Source: Jaenimonas drosophilae
Taxonomy: Eukaryota; Euglenozoa; Kinetoplastea; Trypanosomatida; Trypanosomatidae
Assembly: GCA_030849065.1 (NCBI GenBank)
Contig: JASAON010001644.1
Coordinates: 1 to 64,000 of the forward strand
Reading direction: 5' to 3'
DNA: 64,000 bases
This document shows, piece after piece, positions 47,385-59,292 of this stretch (positions are counted from its first letter, which is position 1; every line of letters begins with the position of its first letter). The position numbers were made by a program, and so were the translations under genes. The notes under the pieces are model-generated. The model made no database searches. It saw only the letters and a program-made list of their open reading frames with translations, and was not told the DNA's origin.

Positions 47385-50300
47385 CCACGCAATTAAAAAA
47401 TTCAAACAGAGCAGAAAACTGGATCCATTACCACAAACTCTCGTAAAAAAAAGCCACATTGCATGCCAGTGCACGTCTGTAAGAGCACAGCGCTACTGTC
47501 GTGACTATATTGCAGCGTGTGGAACAAACACTTTTGTTGTGTGTCTGTGTGTTCTACGGTGGGTAGGATGCCAGTGAAGTCTGCGTCAATCCGAGCCTTG
47601 ACAAATGAAAAGAAAAATTGGAATTGGGGCACCCCATCGAAATGGCGACTGCAATCAAAATCAGAGAATTATAAAATCAGATCGCAACAAGAATCAAACA
47701 ACAAAAATGCGCGCTCATGTCTGTGTGTGTGTGCCACCCAGTTTCTCCGTTGCTGCCCACTATCGTTCGATTTCGAGTCTGCCACGAAGGATACACAAAA
47801 TCCTCGTTTCACAACACCTGTGCACCAACGGCAACTCAATCGATGGGGGAGAGAGAAGGAGATACATGCTGTGGCACCATGAATGCTGTCCTTTACCAAC
47901 ACGCCAAGAACAAAAAGAGTGCATGAACAAAAAAAACAAAAAGGTATCGAGAGGCATGCAGAATGGCGTGGATATTTTTTATCGACAATTTTTGAATTTC
48001 TCGGTCGTCAGTTGTTGTTGTGACCCATGGGTCAGCAGAGGAACTTTTTCGAGCATGGATACGGGGCTTACGAAGCAACCAACGAACATGGCACGTAATG
48101 TGTGTGTGTGTGTTGCGGAGCCACTGTGTGGCCACGCGTTCCTGGACAAAAACGAAAGCCTTCCACACAGTTACAGATAGTGTGATGGTGTTGCTGTGCA
48201 AGGCTATCCAAGTAGATAGCTTGTCTTTTGCTGTCGGCGAGGAACCTCGTTGAGTCTCTACAGGACGATCCGCCGAAACTGAATGGAGAAAAATAAACTA
48301 AATCAGCAACTGCACACATTCCGCACCAAATGCATAACGATGGATATGCTTCCTCTGTTGCCATACTCATTTCCTCTCGCGTTGTGTAGTGATGAAACAG
48401 CCCAAGACATTGACGTGAACATGGAATGCTTCGATGTACTTCATCGGATGATCATACTCATGACTTGATCAGCGATTTTTCCTCTCACACTAGATGACAT
48501 GGATACTCCTTGCGACTCGGTATCAATCACCTCATGCTTGCAGAAAATAATTGGGAAGCACTATTGGTGATAATCCATGCCATCTGCATTCCGAACCTCC
48601 TCTTCTTCTTCACATCATAACTGCGATTAAACATGCATGAAGAGGATGGTTGGTGTGAGTGCCTCGTTTGATTTATGTTTCGAGGCAATTCCCTGAGAAC
48701 ACGATCGTCGCTCCATCACCGTCCAGAGCAAACCCATTGTTTTCGCGGACTCTGCACGGCATATACGTTGCCCTCTTCTACCAGGGAATGCTTGTCTGCG
48801 TGTGTGTATGTGTGAGAGTAATGATCCACTGCTGTCACGCTGTGGACCTCATCATGCTTTCACAATCAATTTCTTCGCATCGAAGTAAAACATTTTTTTC
48901 AAATAAAAAAGACACTGTTGCGCGCCACCTCGAACAACGAAGATGGAGGGCAACATCTACTGCCTCAAACAAAAAAAAAAGCATGGTGATGGTAAATCCA
49001 TAGGCGCTATGCCACCGCTTGGCGCATTCCCGTCGTTTCATATGTTCGTAATTGTACAACGGATCCTGTTGGGAATGCGGCATTAGGCGGGGACAACGCT
49101 GATTGTCTGTGTATTTGATTGCAGCTCGCTGAAGTGCGGCCGTAGTTTCAAGTGTGTGTCCCCCTCGTGTCCCTCTAACTCTCCTCGCTATCCATGACAG
49201 CGGAGCTCGCACAGTGAGGAGTGGGGGGAGGGGGGTAAAGCGCTTTCCTTCCTTTGACAAAATAAAACGTAAAACTTCTCGTTTCTTCTTCTCTTTATTC
49301 TCGTTTTGACCAAGATAATCAAACAATATTCCATTCTGCGATGAACCAGCATCCACTGCTGAAACGTGTCGCTCACATGGGCTCGCAGAGACCCACTGAT
49401 CATCATCATCTTACCTTCGGGTAACACGTGGAAAACTTGATGCACAAACAGGCAATTCAGCTGAGGATCTCCTCCACTGAACCACTACGTCTGCACCACG
49501 CATCCAGCCGAAAAACACCGGGTGGCAGTTGGAAACTCTCACATGAGAACACACAGCCACACAAAGGAAGTGTGTGCTGAGGACCACATGAAACGTTGTT
49601 GTGTGTGTTATAAGCTGTAAGGCTGGAAGTCAGCCAAAGTCCGAGTTCAATCCTCAGCGTTTCGCCACCGAAAAATAGCAAATGACGCAAAAAAAAAAAA
49701 GAGTTTCCCTCCTTCCCCAAACCTGCTCAATCGTAGCAACGAAAGCCGCACGTATTCTGCATGTATCGCTGTTTTGAGTGTTATTAATTTCTTTCTTCTA
49801 CAGGTTTGAGGAAGGTAAGAGACTCTTGCATCACAACTCATAACAAAAACAAAAAAGATCTGATGTGCGTCATGATCTTCCTTCTCACGCACTTCTCACA
49901 CATTGTTGCAGAGGAATACTGGTGGCAGCTACTTACCGTTAGTGGTTTGTGCCACCAAATGGAAACGCGTGCCCACTCGCCGCTCACACGAGAAAGGCGA
50001 ACAACTTGTGTGGTATATGAAGCAAGGTAAAAGGGAAAAAAAAGAAAAATGTGAGCTCATCAGTTTCTCACATTCATCCAAAAAAACAAAAAAAATGAAA
50101 CTCCCGTATTTCTGCAAACCTGAACGGAAAAGCCACCGTCCGTTTTCTAGCGCAATGTACCGCCCCACAACCAAAACGGGCGCAAAGAGCCAAAAATACA
50201 GAAGCAGAAGGACGCTTGGCCAAATTGTGTGTAGCTGGTGGGTAGGCAAATGGCGCGTACAGACCAACTGCAGAAGAAGTGTTGGCACAACGATAACGTA

Positions 50301-52627
50301 CATAACAAACGAACCACTGTCGGAAATATCAAAGAAACAACAAGCCACTTCATATTCATACCCTGAGTCCTCCAACTTCTTCTGTTGGCGAGAGAGGTTA
50401 GAGGACGAGGTCGAACACCAAGACAAGTGGATGACGCACGCGCTCTGAGTGATTGGCGAAGTTTCCGTCCTCATTTGCTCACCATGAATCTTCTTCCACA
50501 TCATCCATGTCAGTCATCATTGCTGGCTGGAAGAAGTGGGTTAGGAGAGGGCTCACGGTGCTGTTGACTGGAAAACAACAAACTCTTCGCTCGAAACGTT
50601 TCTTTTCTGCGAAGTCAAATCGCTCGCTTCCGATTGTTTCGTGTTTTTTTGGGGGGTATCGGTGCATTATTCTCCAGGTCACACAAGTGAAAAAAAGAGG
50701 TAACAGGAAAAGCAGGAAACAGAACAAAAACATACAAAATAGCAAAGGACGTGACCGTAGAAGATATCCAAACTCCTGAACGGCGGCGTCCACGCAGCGA
50801 GAAAAGCAAGACTCCGTCCGAGGAGAGGGGAACGGGATGGTCAACCCTCCCCTGGCAAGTCCATAGACGGCTCAGATCTACGACTTGCGGACGGAAATCA
50901 GGATTGGATCCCCGTGAACCAGAAGAAAGAAGAACAGGATCCAAATCAGGAAGTAAAAAAAAGCAGTAGCGATATCAAGAACATCATCAAGAAACATGGC
51001 CCTCTGACAAATCAGAAGAAGAGGGGTAACTCCATCCGCAGAAACTTTCATCCCATAACGGCTGCTGTGGCTAAATCGTTAAGATTTCAGCGTAACAGAG
51101 GTAAAAACGAGATGGAGGGAAAGGAAATCCAAGGAAGAAAGCCAATGTTGCTAGCTGTTCTTCTAAGAAGAAGAAGGTGTAACAACGACAACAAAACACA
51201 ACGCGCAAGATAGTAACAGAGGAAATAAGTGAAGACATGGAACCGGGAGATAAAAAGAACATAAAAAGGTAGTCACGCGCACGCAGACAGAGAGGGTCAG
51301 CCTATCAATGAAGAGGGGTAATATAATCAAGCTCGCCATTCTGACTTTGTGTTTTGGTGGCACGACCCCACTCTGGGCATGTTTCGAAGACAATGAACCC
51401 ATGAGATCGTGCCGGCGGTACTCATCATTCATTGTCCTAGGAAAGAAGTACAGTACACCAGCACAAGGAGAGATGAAGATGTAGCGCGCAGCAGAAAGAT
51501 CACTCTCTGCTAGCGCAGCCACTCGTCATGCATCCTTTGCCCCTTGCACATACAGAGGGCAAAGAAATGTCCCTGTCTGACTGAGTTGATTTAGTCCACT
51601 GTCCGAAAAAGTGGATAGAGAAAATGAACAGTAAGCAATGACACAACGAGAACCGTATATGCCTTTTGCAGCACTGAAGAGGAACCTCAGTGAGAACAGG
51701 TGCTATGAAGAGGACGGCCAGAAAAAACTGACCGAAACGTAGACAAGAGAACGACAGGCAACTCTGCATCGCTAGACGATGGAGAAGACGAAATGAAAGA
51801 AGCTCAAACGGGCTCTTCGTATAGCCTTCCATGCATCCATGGTCTATATCGTGACTGACACCAAAGAAAGGCACCAGGGGCTCCGGCGGGGAGCACACAC
51901 GATTGATGTACTCAACAGAAGCCGTGACGTCCAGTCAAAAACGTAACTATCTTCACATACACGCAGGCATACATATGGGTTCCAGTATCGGATTGTTTGC
52001 TTGTTGCTCTCGTGCCGAGAGGCCCCCACCCACCGTTCGCGGAGTCACTGGTATCTCCCACATGATTGGTTCGTTGGCGCCACCGGGCTACTCACAGCCA
52101 CAGCAGTATCAACTGTTTGCCGTCACATGTGGGAAATGAGCGAAGGTGGTACCGAGGGTAAAAGAAGCAAAAACGACAACAGAAGGACAAAGTAGGAAAT
52201 AAGAAAAAGTGTGGGGAGAGAAGGGAGGGTGCTAGGTACTGCCGCGATCGTACCCACGAAAACAGACCAAGGAAGGAAGATAGGTATAGCGAAGTAGAGG
52301 GAGGGAGAGAAGTGCGGATGGACTTGCAAAAAGGAAGGCCGAGCCGCACCACCGACACAAGGAGCCACGAGGAAGCGACGTGTGAATCCCCGCAGCCCAC
52401 CCCACCAGGAAGGTCGGGCGGAGTGGAGAAAAGACATAATCGTCTGTGCGCTTCGCCTCAAAAGGGAAGAAACGGAACAAAAGAAATGAAGCATAAAGCG
52501 ACAAGTAAGAAGAAACTCCCCACAAAAATGAGTGTGCTCAGTAAATATCACAATCACGGATGGTCAGAAAAAAAAAGAGAAGAAAGAGTGAAACAATCCG
52601 AGGAGCCCAATGACGGAAAAAGGTAAT
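47385..52627. other. Gene-poor stretch of about 5.2 kb
   Basis: No frame on either strand has convincing coding character: open frames are short, overlap each other in several frames, and carry Lys/Asn-rich (+) or Phe/Ser-rich (-) text from purine/pyrimidine-skewed sequence. (GT)n runs occur near 47,717-47,733 and 48,099-48,114. No tRNA, snoRNA or retroelement was recognised, but SIDER-type degenerate retroposons cannot be excluded by eye. Confidence 0.5.
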
Positions 52628-53196
52628 CTAGCTTCCCCCAGTAAGTTCTTGAGAGATGGTGGAGTCACTCGAACTCCCTCCATGTGTCCAACCATGCATT
52701 ACCCCATGAGCTTGCGATACATGAAGATCGCTGCCAGTCACCATGTGGGGGGGTAAGCGGTACGTAACACATGAAGCCACCTCTTCATTTTCGCTTGGGG
52801 TGATTTCAGACTGTGACTCCCCACAGAGATGACGTGCCAGAACGAGAAGCAGAAAAGAAACAAAAACCGCGGTATTTACCGGAATGTGGAGTGGAGTCAT
52901 GTCCTCTCCTAATTGTGTGTTGAAGATCGCTTCGGTCATCAAATGTTGCGGAGGCCACAGAAAACACCAGCTGGATTGCCAGTACGGCCCTGCATCTGGT
53001 ATATCCATGTCACATTCTCAAGGCAGGTGACGTGGAGATCAGGTTCCTTACTAAGAACGTGCCTGTCATGTGTACCACTCAAAGGGAGAAAGGCTTTGTC
53101 GTTGTGCATGAGGACCTCACCGCTCGTACCATCACCATAGTAGAGCTCCCAGTGTGTGTTCCTCTGCCAACCTCTGGAAACATTTTGTGGAGCCAC
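52628..53196 (-). pseudogene. Possible gene remnant, frame-shifted, with a membrane segment
   Basis: Two overlapping frames on the - strand, 52,939-53,196 and 52,628-53,008, both read like protein. The first begins abruptly (no ATG at its start) and has WELYYGDGTSGEV, which recalls the flap strand of pepsin-like aspartic proteases. The second carries a clear hydrophobic segment (VNTAVFVSFLLLVLA) followed by an acidic, Ser-rich tail. A shift around 52,960 would join them into a C-terminal fragment of a membrane-anchored protein. The aspartic protease link rests on one short motif and is weak. It could also be 3' UTR of the zinc-finger gene. Confidence 0.3.
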
Positions 53197-53225
53197 CGTT
53201 GCCGATCATTCCATATCAAGATCAC

Positions 53226-54200
53226 TCAATAAGCGGAAAGAGGACGGCCGCCCACAGAAACAACAGTTTGGTAAGGAGCGGCGGACGAGTTTGATGATGT
53301 GTAGGGCATCGGGCGCTGATAGGGGCTATTGCCGTGATCACTGGTGTTGCTGACTGTGGGACCGTCCATGATGGGCATCTGGGAATGAATGGACGAGTTG
53401 TTTTGGAGGTTGTAGCCAATGGTGATGTTGTGGGTCATGCAAGGAGCTGCACTGTGGATACCGCGCATTCCAGGGCCCGAGTGGTTCTGCTCCGGGGTGT
53501 ACGTCATGGATGACATCATGGGGGAGCACATGGACGTATTGGAGGATCCAGTGCGCTCCGTCGTGGAAGTTGAGTAGCAGATGGAGGGCTGTCGGAGGAT
53601 GTACCGGTTGTTGTTGGGTGAAATGGCCGCAGGAGGCATCGCAATGTCACACGACACCGTCGTTACCTCACGAAGAAAGGCGTCGTCGCGGTTGGGTCCG
53701 TTGAAGAACTCGGACGCCTTGTTGGTGGAAGAGGACACGTAGTAGCTCGGCGCGGCGCTCTCATGAGAGGCGTGGGCAGAGAGAAAGTGGTGCCTCTCCT
53801 GCTGCTGCAGCTCAGCCTCAGCCTGTGCGCGGAGGTCAGCCAGGGGGCTGATGGGCTTGGCGCGGCACTTCGCGCTGGAGGAGGACGTAATAACACGGTG
53901 CTTGGATCCGGGGTGGTAAAACCGGCAGCTGCTACCGCGGTTACAATTTCCTTCCACATAGTGACGGCAGACGTTCTTCTTCATTCGTGCGGCTGACGTT
54001 GTCTGACCGGACTTGGAGCTGCGCGAGCGATCATCTCCCTCACTGGATGCGCCAGAAGAGCGAATGGTGGGAGCGGTGACCGTAACTGCGGGGGTGTTGT
54101 GGGCGAGGAGGAGATCAACCGTCTCATACGAAGCAATGCAGGTGGCGGTGTAGGGGGAATGAACGTAGCGGTTGGGTGCGGCGATCTTCATGACAGACAT
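53226..54200 (-). CDS. CCCH zinc-finger protein, probable mRNA regulator
   Basis: A 324-residue protein with one CCCH finger, C78-x7-C86-x5-C92-x3-H96, preceded by Lys/Arg. The rest is Ser/Asn/Gln/Pro/Met-rich and likely disordered. Small CCCH proteins bind 3' UTRs and control mRNA stability or translation, the main regulatory layer in trypanosomatids. The N-terminus carries YVHSPY (12-17), close to the HNPY/HDPY-type motif known to recruit the MKT1 complex in trypanosomes. The ATG at 54,200 follows a long T/C tract (complement of about 54,240-54,320); the open frame upstream is leader. Confidence 0.85.
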   Translation of the reverse strand: MSVMKIAAPNRYVHSPYTATCIASYETVDLLLAHNTPAVTVTAPTIRSSGASSEGDDRSRSSKSGQTTSAARMKKNVCRHYVEGNCNRGSSCRFYHPGSKHRVITSSSSAKCRAKPISPLADLRAQAEAELQQQERHHFLSAHASHESAAPSYYVSSSTNKASEFFNGPNRDDAFLREVTTVSCDIAMPPAAISPNNNRYILRQPSICYSTSTTERTGSSNTSMCSPMMSSMTYTPEQNHSGPGMRGIHSAAPCMTHNITIGYNLQNNSSIHSQMPIMDGPTVSNTSDHGNSPYQRPMPYTSSNSSAAPYQTVVSVGGRPLSAY

Positions 54201-55773
54201 GGTTTGAAGGAGAAGTGGGCGGGACAATAAAAAGTAAGCAGATGAGCAAAGGAATAAACCCGGAAAAGGTAAAGGTAAAATAGAGGAGGTGAGAGGGGAG
54301 CACAAAGAAAAGAAAAAGAGCTTGTTCTGTCTGTCTTTTGAGCTTTGCAACCAACGCTTAAGAAAAACAAGGTGGTTTGCTTTCTTGTGGTAAGACGTGA
54401 CAACGAAGATAAAAGAGCGGAACCAACCCCAAAACTGGACGTTCCTGGACACTCTTCTTCTCGAAGTCTGTTTCTCTTTGGGAGAGGTTTGCTGGCCTGG
54501 GAAAACTACTAGGTTCCTATCTGGAATTCGGGGAGCTTCTAGAGATCACACGGAATCCTTGAAATGGTCTGTTGCCGTTGATGGATCAATGAAGTCCAAT
54601 CAAGAGCACAAGAGAAAACGGGGTGCTGTGCTTGAGATGCTGTGTGATAATGGCACGAATGATGGCGCACGATCAATCAATCAACTCTTACGAATCGTCC
54701 CAAATATTTGCGTAGACGATGGGTATTGAGCAATGACTGAAGAAAGGGCGGCGGTCACTCGGAAGCTGTGCGGCTGTGGTAAGGTTGTGGTAGCAACTCC
54801 TAATTCAACAACAATGTCTAGCTGGAGGAGCGAAGAGGCTGTGCGGATAGGGTGGGTGTTCGAGTATTCGATCTCCCTGAGCTGTGTGCACTGTTCAGAA
54901 GCGCGTGATACGCCACCGAGTCTGGAACAGTCGAAACACGAAGACGGAGGACGATGAAGTGGAGTTAGGAATGGGTTTGATAGCCGAGCAAATGAGAAAA
55001 GAGCGAGAAGAAAAAAACGGTCGAGAAGTCCTTTTGTTTACTTTTGGGGAAGCGGGCTACGCACAAGAGATCGAGAAGAACAGAAAGTGAGAATTGATGG
55101 CGCATGCGACAGCAGGAGTCTTGGGGGGAGGATTCACAGGCTGAGAAGGGCGGCTTTGACTCGTCGTTCTAAATGAACGAATCGAGAGAGTAGTTTTGAC
55201 GGTGAAGGGAGGGTGGTGGAGCGCGCAATGCATCCCCCAAACACATGAAGCAACCACAACAAAAAGGAGTGAAGACATGGCGGATGAAATAACGCAGTAG
55301 CAAATGGCACAGAATATTCCCGGTCACCTCTGCCTCATCCTTGAAGAATACGGACAGGGCGGCCATCAACCAAATCCAAGAAATCATTCATTGCATGGAG
55401 AGGTGAGGAACCGTGAAGCGATGACGTCTTTTGCACCACCAATCACCGTCAACATCTTCGGAGTCCACGCCTGCACGCGTTCTCGTCTTCAATGAAGACT
55501 TGGCTGAGCAAAACTACCAAAAGATGTCTGCCCATGAGAAGAGTGCGGCCTCTTCTCTTTGCCTATTCCGAACCATATGCAGCAAGAGACTGCATGACGA
55601 CAACGTTGGGGTACACACTTCCCTGCCACAAGCATTGAACACTAAGGACACCCATCAACAATCCAGTATTCTGGGAATAGCAGGGTCAAAACGCGAAGAC
55701 AGAATCGATCAACAAACAATGATGACGCACAGTTCACCTCAAGCCAACACTTCACTTTGTACGCTTGTGTATA
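54201..55773. other. Intergenic, about 1.6 kb
   Basis: Next to the zinc-finger gene the + strand is rich in A/G (leader-type on the - strand). Short frames occur on both strands, none convincing. Confidence 0.5.
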
Positions 55774-56805
55774 TTACAACAAGCCAAATACTTTCTTCAA
55801 CTGCTCCGCAACCCCATTGACTGTGTTGCTGCGAATAACCTCCAAGTCGGGCAAGCGGCTCTTCAGTACATCACTCGCGTTTGCCATGATGCACCCCTTC
55901 CCCACCGATCGGAGCATTTCTTCATCGTTGAGGCCATCTCCAAACGCGATACAACTCTGGAGGGTCCACGGAGCCTCCTTGGAACCCGGCGATGCCCATT
56001 GCTGCTGCACCACAGGCAGAAGCTTCTCGAGTCCGGAGGCCTTTGTTACGCCTTCCGCAGTAATTTCCATGCAGTAGGGAGATGAAAATGTGATCTCCAA
56101 CGATGGAAAGGCCGCATTGATGGTATGACGGAGCGTATCCAGACGATCAACACGGTCGGAGCCAAAGAACAGCTTCAAAATACCCCCGAGAGGGTTAACA
56201 CTTTCTGGCGCGTGGACAGAAGATGATTGGTCCTCCACACTGCAACTTCGTGAGGCTAGCTCGTACCTATCGTAGTCCTGCATGAGTTCACTCGCGTTGA
56301 AGAGTGAATACCGAAATCCAGTTTGCTGATTGTAGCGGAGTTCGTCCTGCCAATCTAGTGTACAGCGCCACCCATCCCATTGATACAGGTTCACATTGAT
56401 TTCCTCCTCTTCGCTGGGAAGCAACGCCAGTAACTCGCGCGCGTGTAGCGGTGACAAGTAGGAGGTCATTACTGCCTCTAGCTGACGCTGTGGTGGCTGC
56501 TTTTGAGCACTGCCAGGAGATTCAGCAGCAATAGTCTTGACACGATGGACTGCTGCACCATTGCAACTGACCAAAAAGACAGCATCGTCTGATAGATCAA
56601 GTCGAGTCAGAAGACCTGCCAGGTCCACGTAGTGCCTACCCGATGCCAGAGCAAGACTCACTTGCTGAGGGTACTTCACCATCAGCTGATGCAGCGTGGA
56701 CTTGGTAAAGAGACTTATGTCGCTGTCTGGTGTAAGGAGAGTTCCATCCATGTCAGTTGCCACCATGCGGTAGGGCGGCACATCGCCAGAGCGGCCTCGA
56801 AGCAT
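55774..56805 (-). CDS. Cof-type HAD-superfamily hydrolase
   Basis: A 343-residue phosphatase of the Cof/IIB HAD group, which dephosphorylates small phosphorylated metabolites. Motif I is ATDMDGTLLT (nucleophile and acid Asp at about 18 and 20), motif II LVSCNGA, a C2 cap in the middle with a Ser/Glu-rich insert (about 190-205), and motif IV FGDGLNDEEML near residue 290. The C-terminal VIRSNTVNGVAEQLKKVFGLL is shared in pattern with the two other HAD genes in the window. Start at ATG 56,805; upstream open frame lacks an ATG. Confidence 0.9.
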   Translation of the reverse strand: MLRGRSGDVPPYRMVATDMDGTLLTPDSDISLFTKSTLHQLMVKYPQQVSLALASGRHYVDLAGLLTRLDLSDDAVFLVSCNGAAVHRVKTIAAESPGSAQKQPPQRQLEAVMTSYLSPLHARELLALLPSEEEEINVNLYQWDGWRCTLDWQDELRYNQQTGFRYSLFNASELMQDYDRYELASRSCSVEDQSSSVHAPESVNPLGGILKLFFGSDRVDRLDTLRHTINAAFPSLEITFSSPYCMEITAEGVTKASGLEKLLPVVQQQWASPGSKEAPWTLQSCIAFGDGLNDEEMLRSVGKGCIMANASDVLKSRLPDLEVIRSNTVNGVAEQLKKVFGLL

Positions 56806-57328
56806 GCTTGACCAGGAAAATGAATCCAATGATTCCGATGTAGAGCGTGTGGGAGACAAAACTTGCCTTGGAGGTACTGGTATTGAGTACCACAAGTTAT
56901 CTATCTGTCAACGCGTACGTGCAGGTAAGACGCACGCACAACGAGCTCAGGCGGGGCCTGTTTTTTTGATGTTGTCCTGTACCGATATCAACCTGAGGAA
57001 AAGAACAACTATTCTTCGGAAGCAAAAAACAGATGCGGTTTGAGGTTGCCAGTTCTCCTGACTTTGCAATGGGTAGACGGTAAGAAGCTACAGGTGCAGC
57101 TAACAATCTTCGCTAAAAACACTGAAGGAGAGAGACACGGAAAGAAATCCCAAGTTTGCAATGCAACAGAAGAAGCCAACTGGTGGTTGTGGGAGGTGAA
57201 CGTTCCTACGATTTGAGTTCTCTTTTTTTTTTGAAGTACAACGAGGAAGATGACGAGCTTCCATCCTCACGAAACAGGAGGTGATGAGCACAGCTTCCAA
57301 TGATCATTGGCGAAGGTAGTGCTATCCC
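56806..57328. other. Intergenic
   Basis: A ten-base T run on the + strand lies near 57,222-57,231. No gene is seen. Confidence 0.6.
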
Positions 57329-58603
57329 TTAGTTGTCCAAGTGCAGCAAGCGAAGAAGCGGCTCTAACGGTATAGCCACTCCAATCGCGGCGAGCATTTG
57401 AAACAACCATGCCGTTACCCCGCATCCGAATCCCGGACCGTAGGCGAGGGCAGGAGCCACACTTCCTTGAGCAACGGGGCACAAGGTACTCGAACTTGCC
57501 TTGACCATCACTGCCCAAGAAATGAGTAAAAGGATGGAGTTGAGTCCTCCAGCGATGCCGACCCCAATTCGAACTCTCGTAACCATTGGCGCCGGTGGTG
57601 TCATGAAGAAGAGATACACCACTAATCCAATCAGCTGCACTAGCCCGAAAACGAGAGCCATCACGACCGTCGCAGCGCCAGCTTGGAGATGACCTCGTAG
57701 GGCTTTGCAGGATAACAGAGAAACAGGAATTGTGTACGCACCCGTATCGCAGTTCTCTTTGTAGCCCCAGAAGGAGTAACATTGCTGCCGTGAGCCATCA
57801 ATCTGAGAGGAGCCCATGCTGGCAATCGTAAGTACCACAACCAGCACCACAATGGGGAGGTATAGAGCTAGTTGTCGATCGCTCATGAGCAAACGGCCCA
57901 CAATAAACTCAGCCAAATTCGGTGGTTGGGCAGCATCCGGTACCTCCAGCGAGAGGAGTGGCACTCCTGGATGGAGTCGTTTGGTTCTGTCGTCAATGGC
58001 GTAATCACCAAAGCTCTTATCAATACGTGGGAAGATGTACTTGAGTGCCTTGTCCAGCCAAGGATAACTGTCATCGTCATCGTCAGACTCGCTAGGTTCC
58101 CCATCACGGCGCTGGGGTGAGTCCAAAGTTGTGCGTTGCGCAGCTAGCCTACTGTCAGGTGGTGATTCACACGGCTCGTCACCAGCGGCTTCACGTGGAA
58201 CCGGAGTACGCATATCCTGGCCGACACGTATTGAGTGGGGTGGGCTCGCTCCAGCAGTAGTAGCGTGAGGCGTTGGCTGCGGAGGAGGTGTTTTGTCTCC
58301 AGGAATGTTAGTAGATGGTACAACTGGCGGTAGTGTGAGATCCACCGGAGCGCCCTCACTTGGAACCATCTGTGATGGATCAACGTGCTTGACGTGCTGC
58401 TCCTCGGCAGCACCTTCGCTACCTTCCCTGCTGCTGTACACCGGGTAGCGCGCCGCGATTGCCTGCTGTTGAATGGACGCAGCAACAGTTTGGCCAATTG
58501 TCGTGGCAGCCACGGAAGGTGCCGTTCCATGTGGGGCTTCACCTTGAATGAGCTCGCCGCTGTGGTGGGAATCAAAGGAGCTTGACGAGTGACCTGCGTC
58601 CAT
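57329..58603 (-). CDS. Amastin-family surface protein with long N-terminal extension
   Basis: A 424-residue protein. The amastin signature C-Y-S-F-W-G-Y-K-E-N-C is perfect at 275-285, just after the first membrane segment (about 245-265). Three more membrane segments follow (about 304-325, 343-363 and 385-412), the standard four-span amastin plan. Typical amastins are about 180-220 residues. Here an extra about 240-residue hydrophilic N-terminus rich in Pro/Ser/Thr/Gln with an acidic DDDDD run (about 174-178) precedes the core. In amastins the N-terminus is cytosolic, so the extension would face the cytoplasm. The ATG at 58,603 was chosen over an upstream Leu/Cys-rich extension. Confidence 0.85.
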   Translation of the reverse strand: MDAGHSSSSFDSHHSGELIQGEAPHGTAPSVAATTIGQTVAASIQQQAIAARYPVYSSREGSEGAAEEQHVKHVDPSQMVPSEGAPVDLTLPPVVPSTNIPGDKTPPPQPTPHATTAGASPPHSIRVGQDMRTPVPREAAGDEPCESPPDSRLAAQRTTLDSPQRRDGEPSESDDDDDSYPWLDKALKYIFPRIDKSFGDYAIDDRTKRLHPGVPLLSLEVPDAAQPPNLAEFIVGRLLMSDRQLALYLPIVVLVVVLTIASMGSSQIDGSRQQCYSFWGYKENCDTGAYTIPVSLLSCKALRGHLQAGAATVVMALVFGLVQLIGLVVYLFFMTPPAPMVTRVRIGVGIAGGLNSILLLISWAVMVKASSSTLCPVAQGSVAPALAYGPGFGCGVTAWLFQMLAAIGVAIPLEPLLRLLHLDN

Positions 58604-59292
58604 GCTCAGAAGCGAGAGTCTATGACCGTAGTTGTGGGGTTTCCCAATACACAAATGCCTAGAACAGAGCAACACCAGAAGACGAAAAAAAGAACTTGTT
58701 CCACACATCTTTTTAGAGGTAATCAGGAGTGTAGATCACGTTAATCAGCGTATCATGTGTGTGTGTGTGTGTGCGTGCTGCATCGCCGTACGGGCTTGCG
58801 CCGCAATTGCGAAGGATCCTTGGGGATCTGAGACTTCTGCAAAAGACGCACGGCTCCTCTCGACCGTACCGGTCAATACTCCATGATCGCACAGGGTACA
58901 GATGAAGATGGGGAAAGAAAAAAAAAAGCCCTCCAACACCACATACAAGGAGCAAAACAGTGAACAGGGAAGCCACGCCATTTTATAACGCAAGGGTGAT
59001 GGTCGCAAATATGTCAGGCTAGGTGAGTTGCGCGGAGAGCAATAGTTCTCTTGATCAGCTAATTGCCAACAAGACCACAGAATCGTACACATGACGAGAC
59101 TACAGGAAGGAGAAGAACCCAATTGCGAGCACTGCGTATGGTGGCAATAATTTGCACGCAGAGAGGTATGCTTCGGTGCCAGAACACAGCTCTCCGTGAA
59201 CGACGTAGTTTTATGATCCTCCGTTGAGCTACTCCCAATGCACACCCGCGTGCGACTGCGATAAATCTATGAGGAACACCAACGCCTCGTTC
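58604..59292. other. Intergenic with GT microsatellite
   Basis: A (GT)n run lies at about 58,756-58,773. Open frames on the - strand are leader-type (Phe/Cys/Ser-rich). No gene is seen. Confidence 0.6.

Noticed and set aside
58745..59245. A 166-codon frame between the two amastins
   Set aside because: It covers a GT microsatellite and pyrimidine tracts; its composition is leader-like with no motif.
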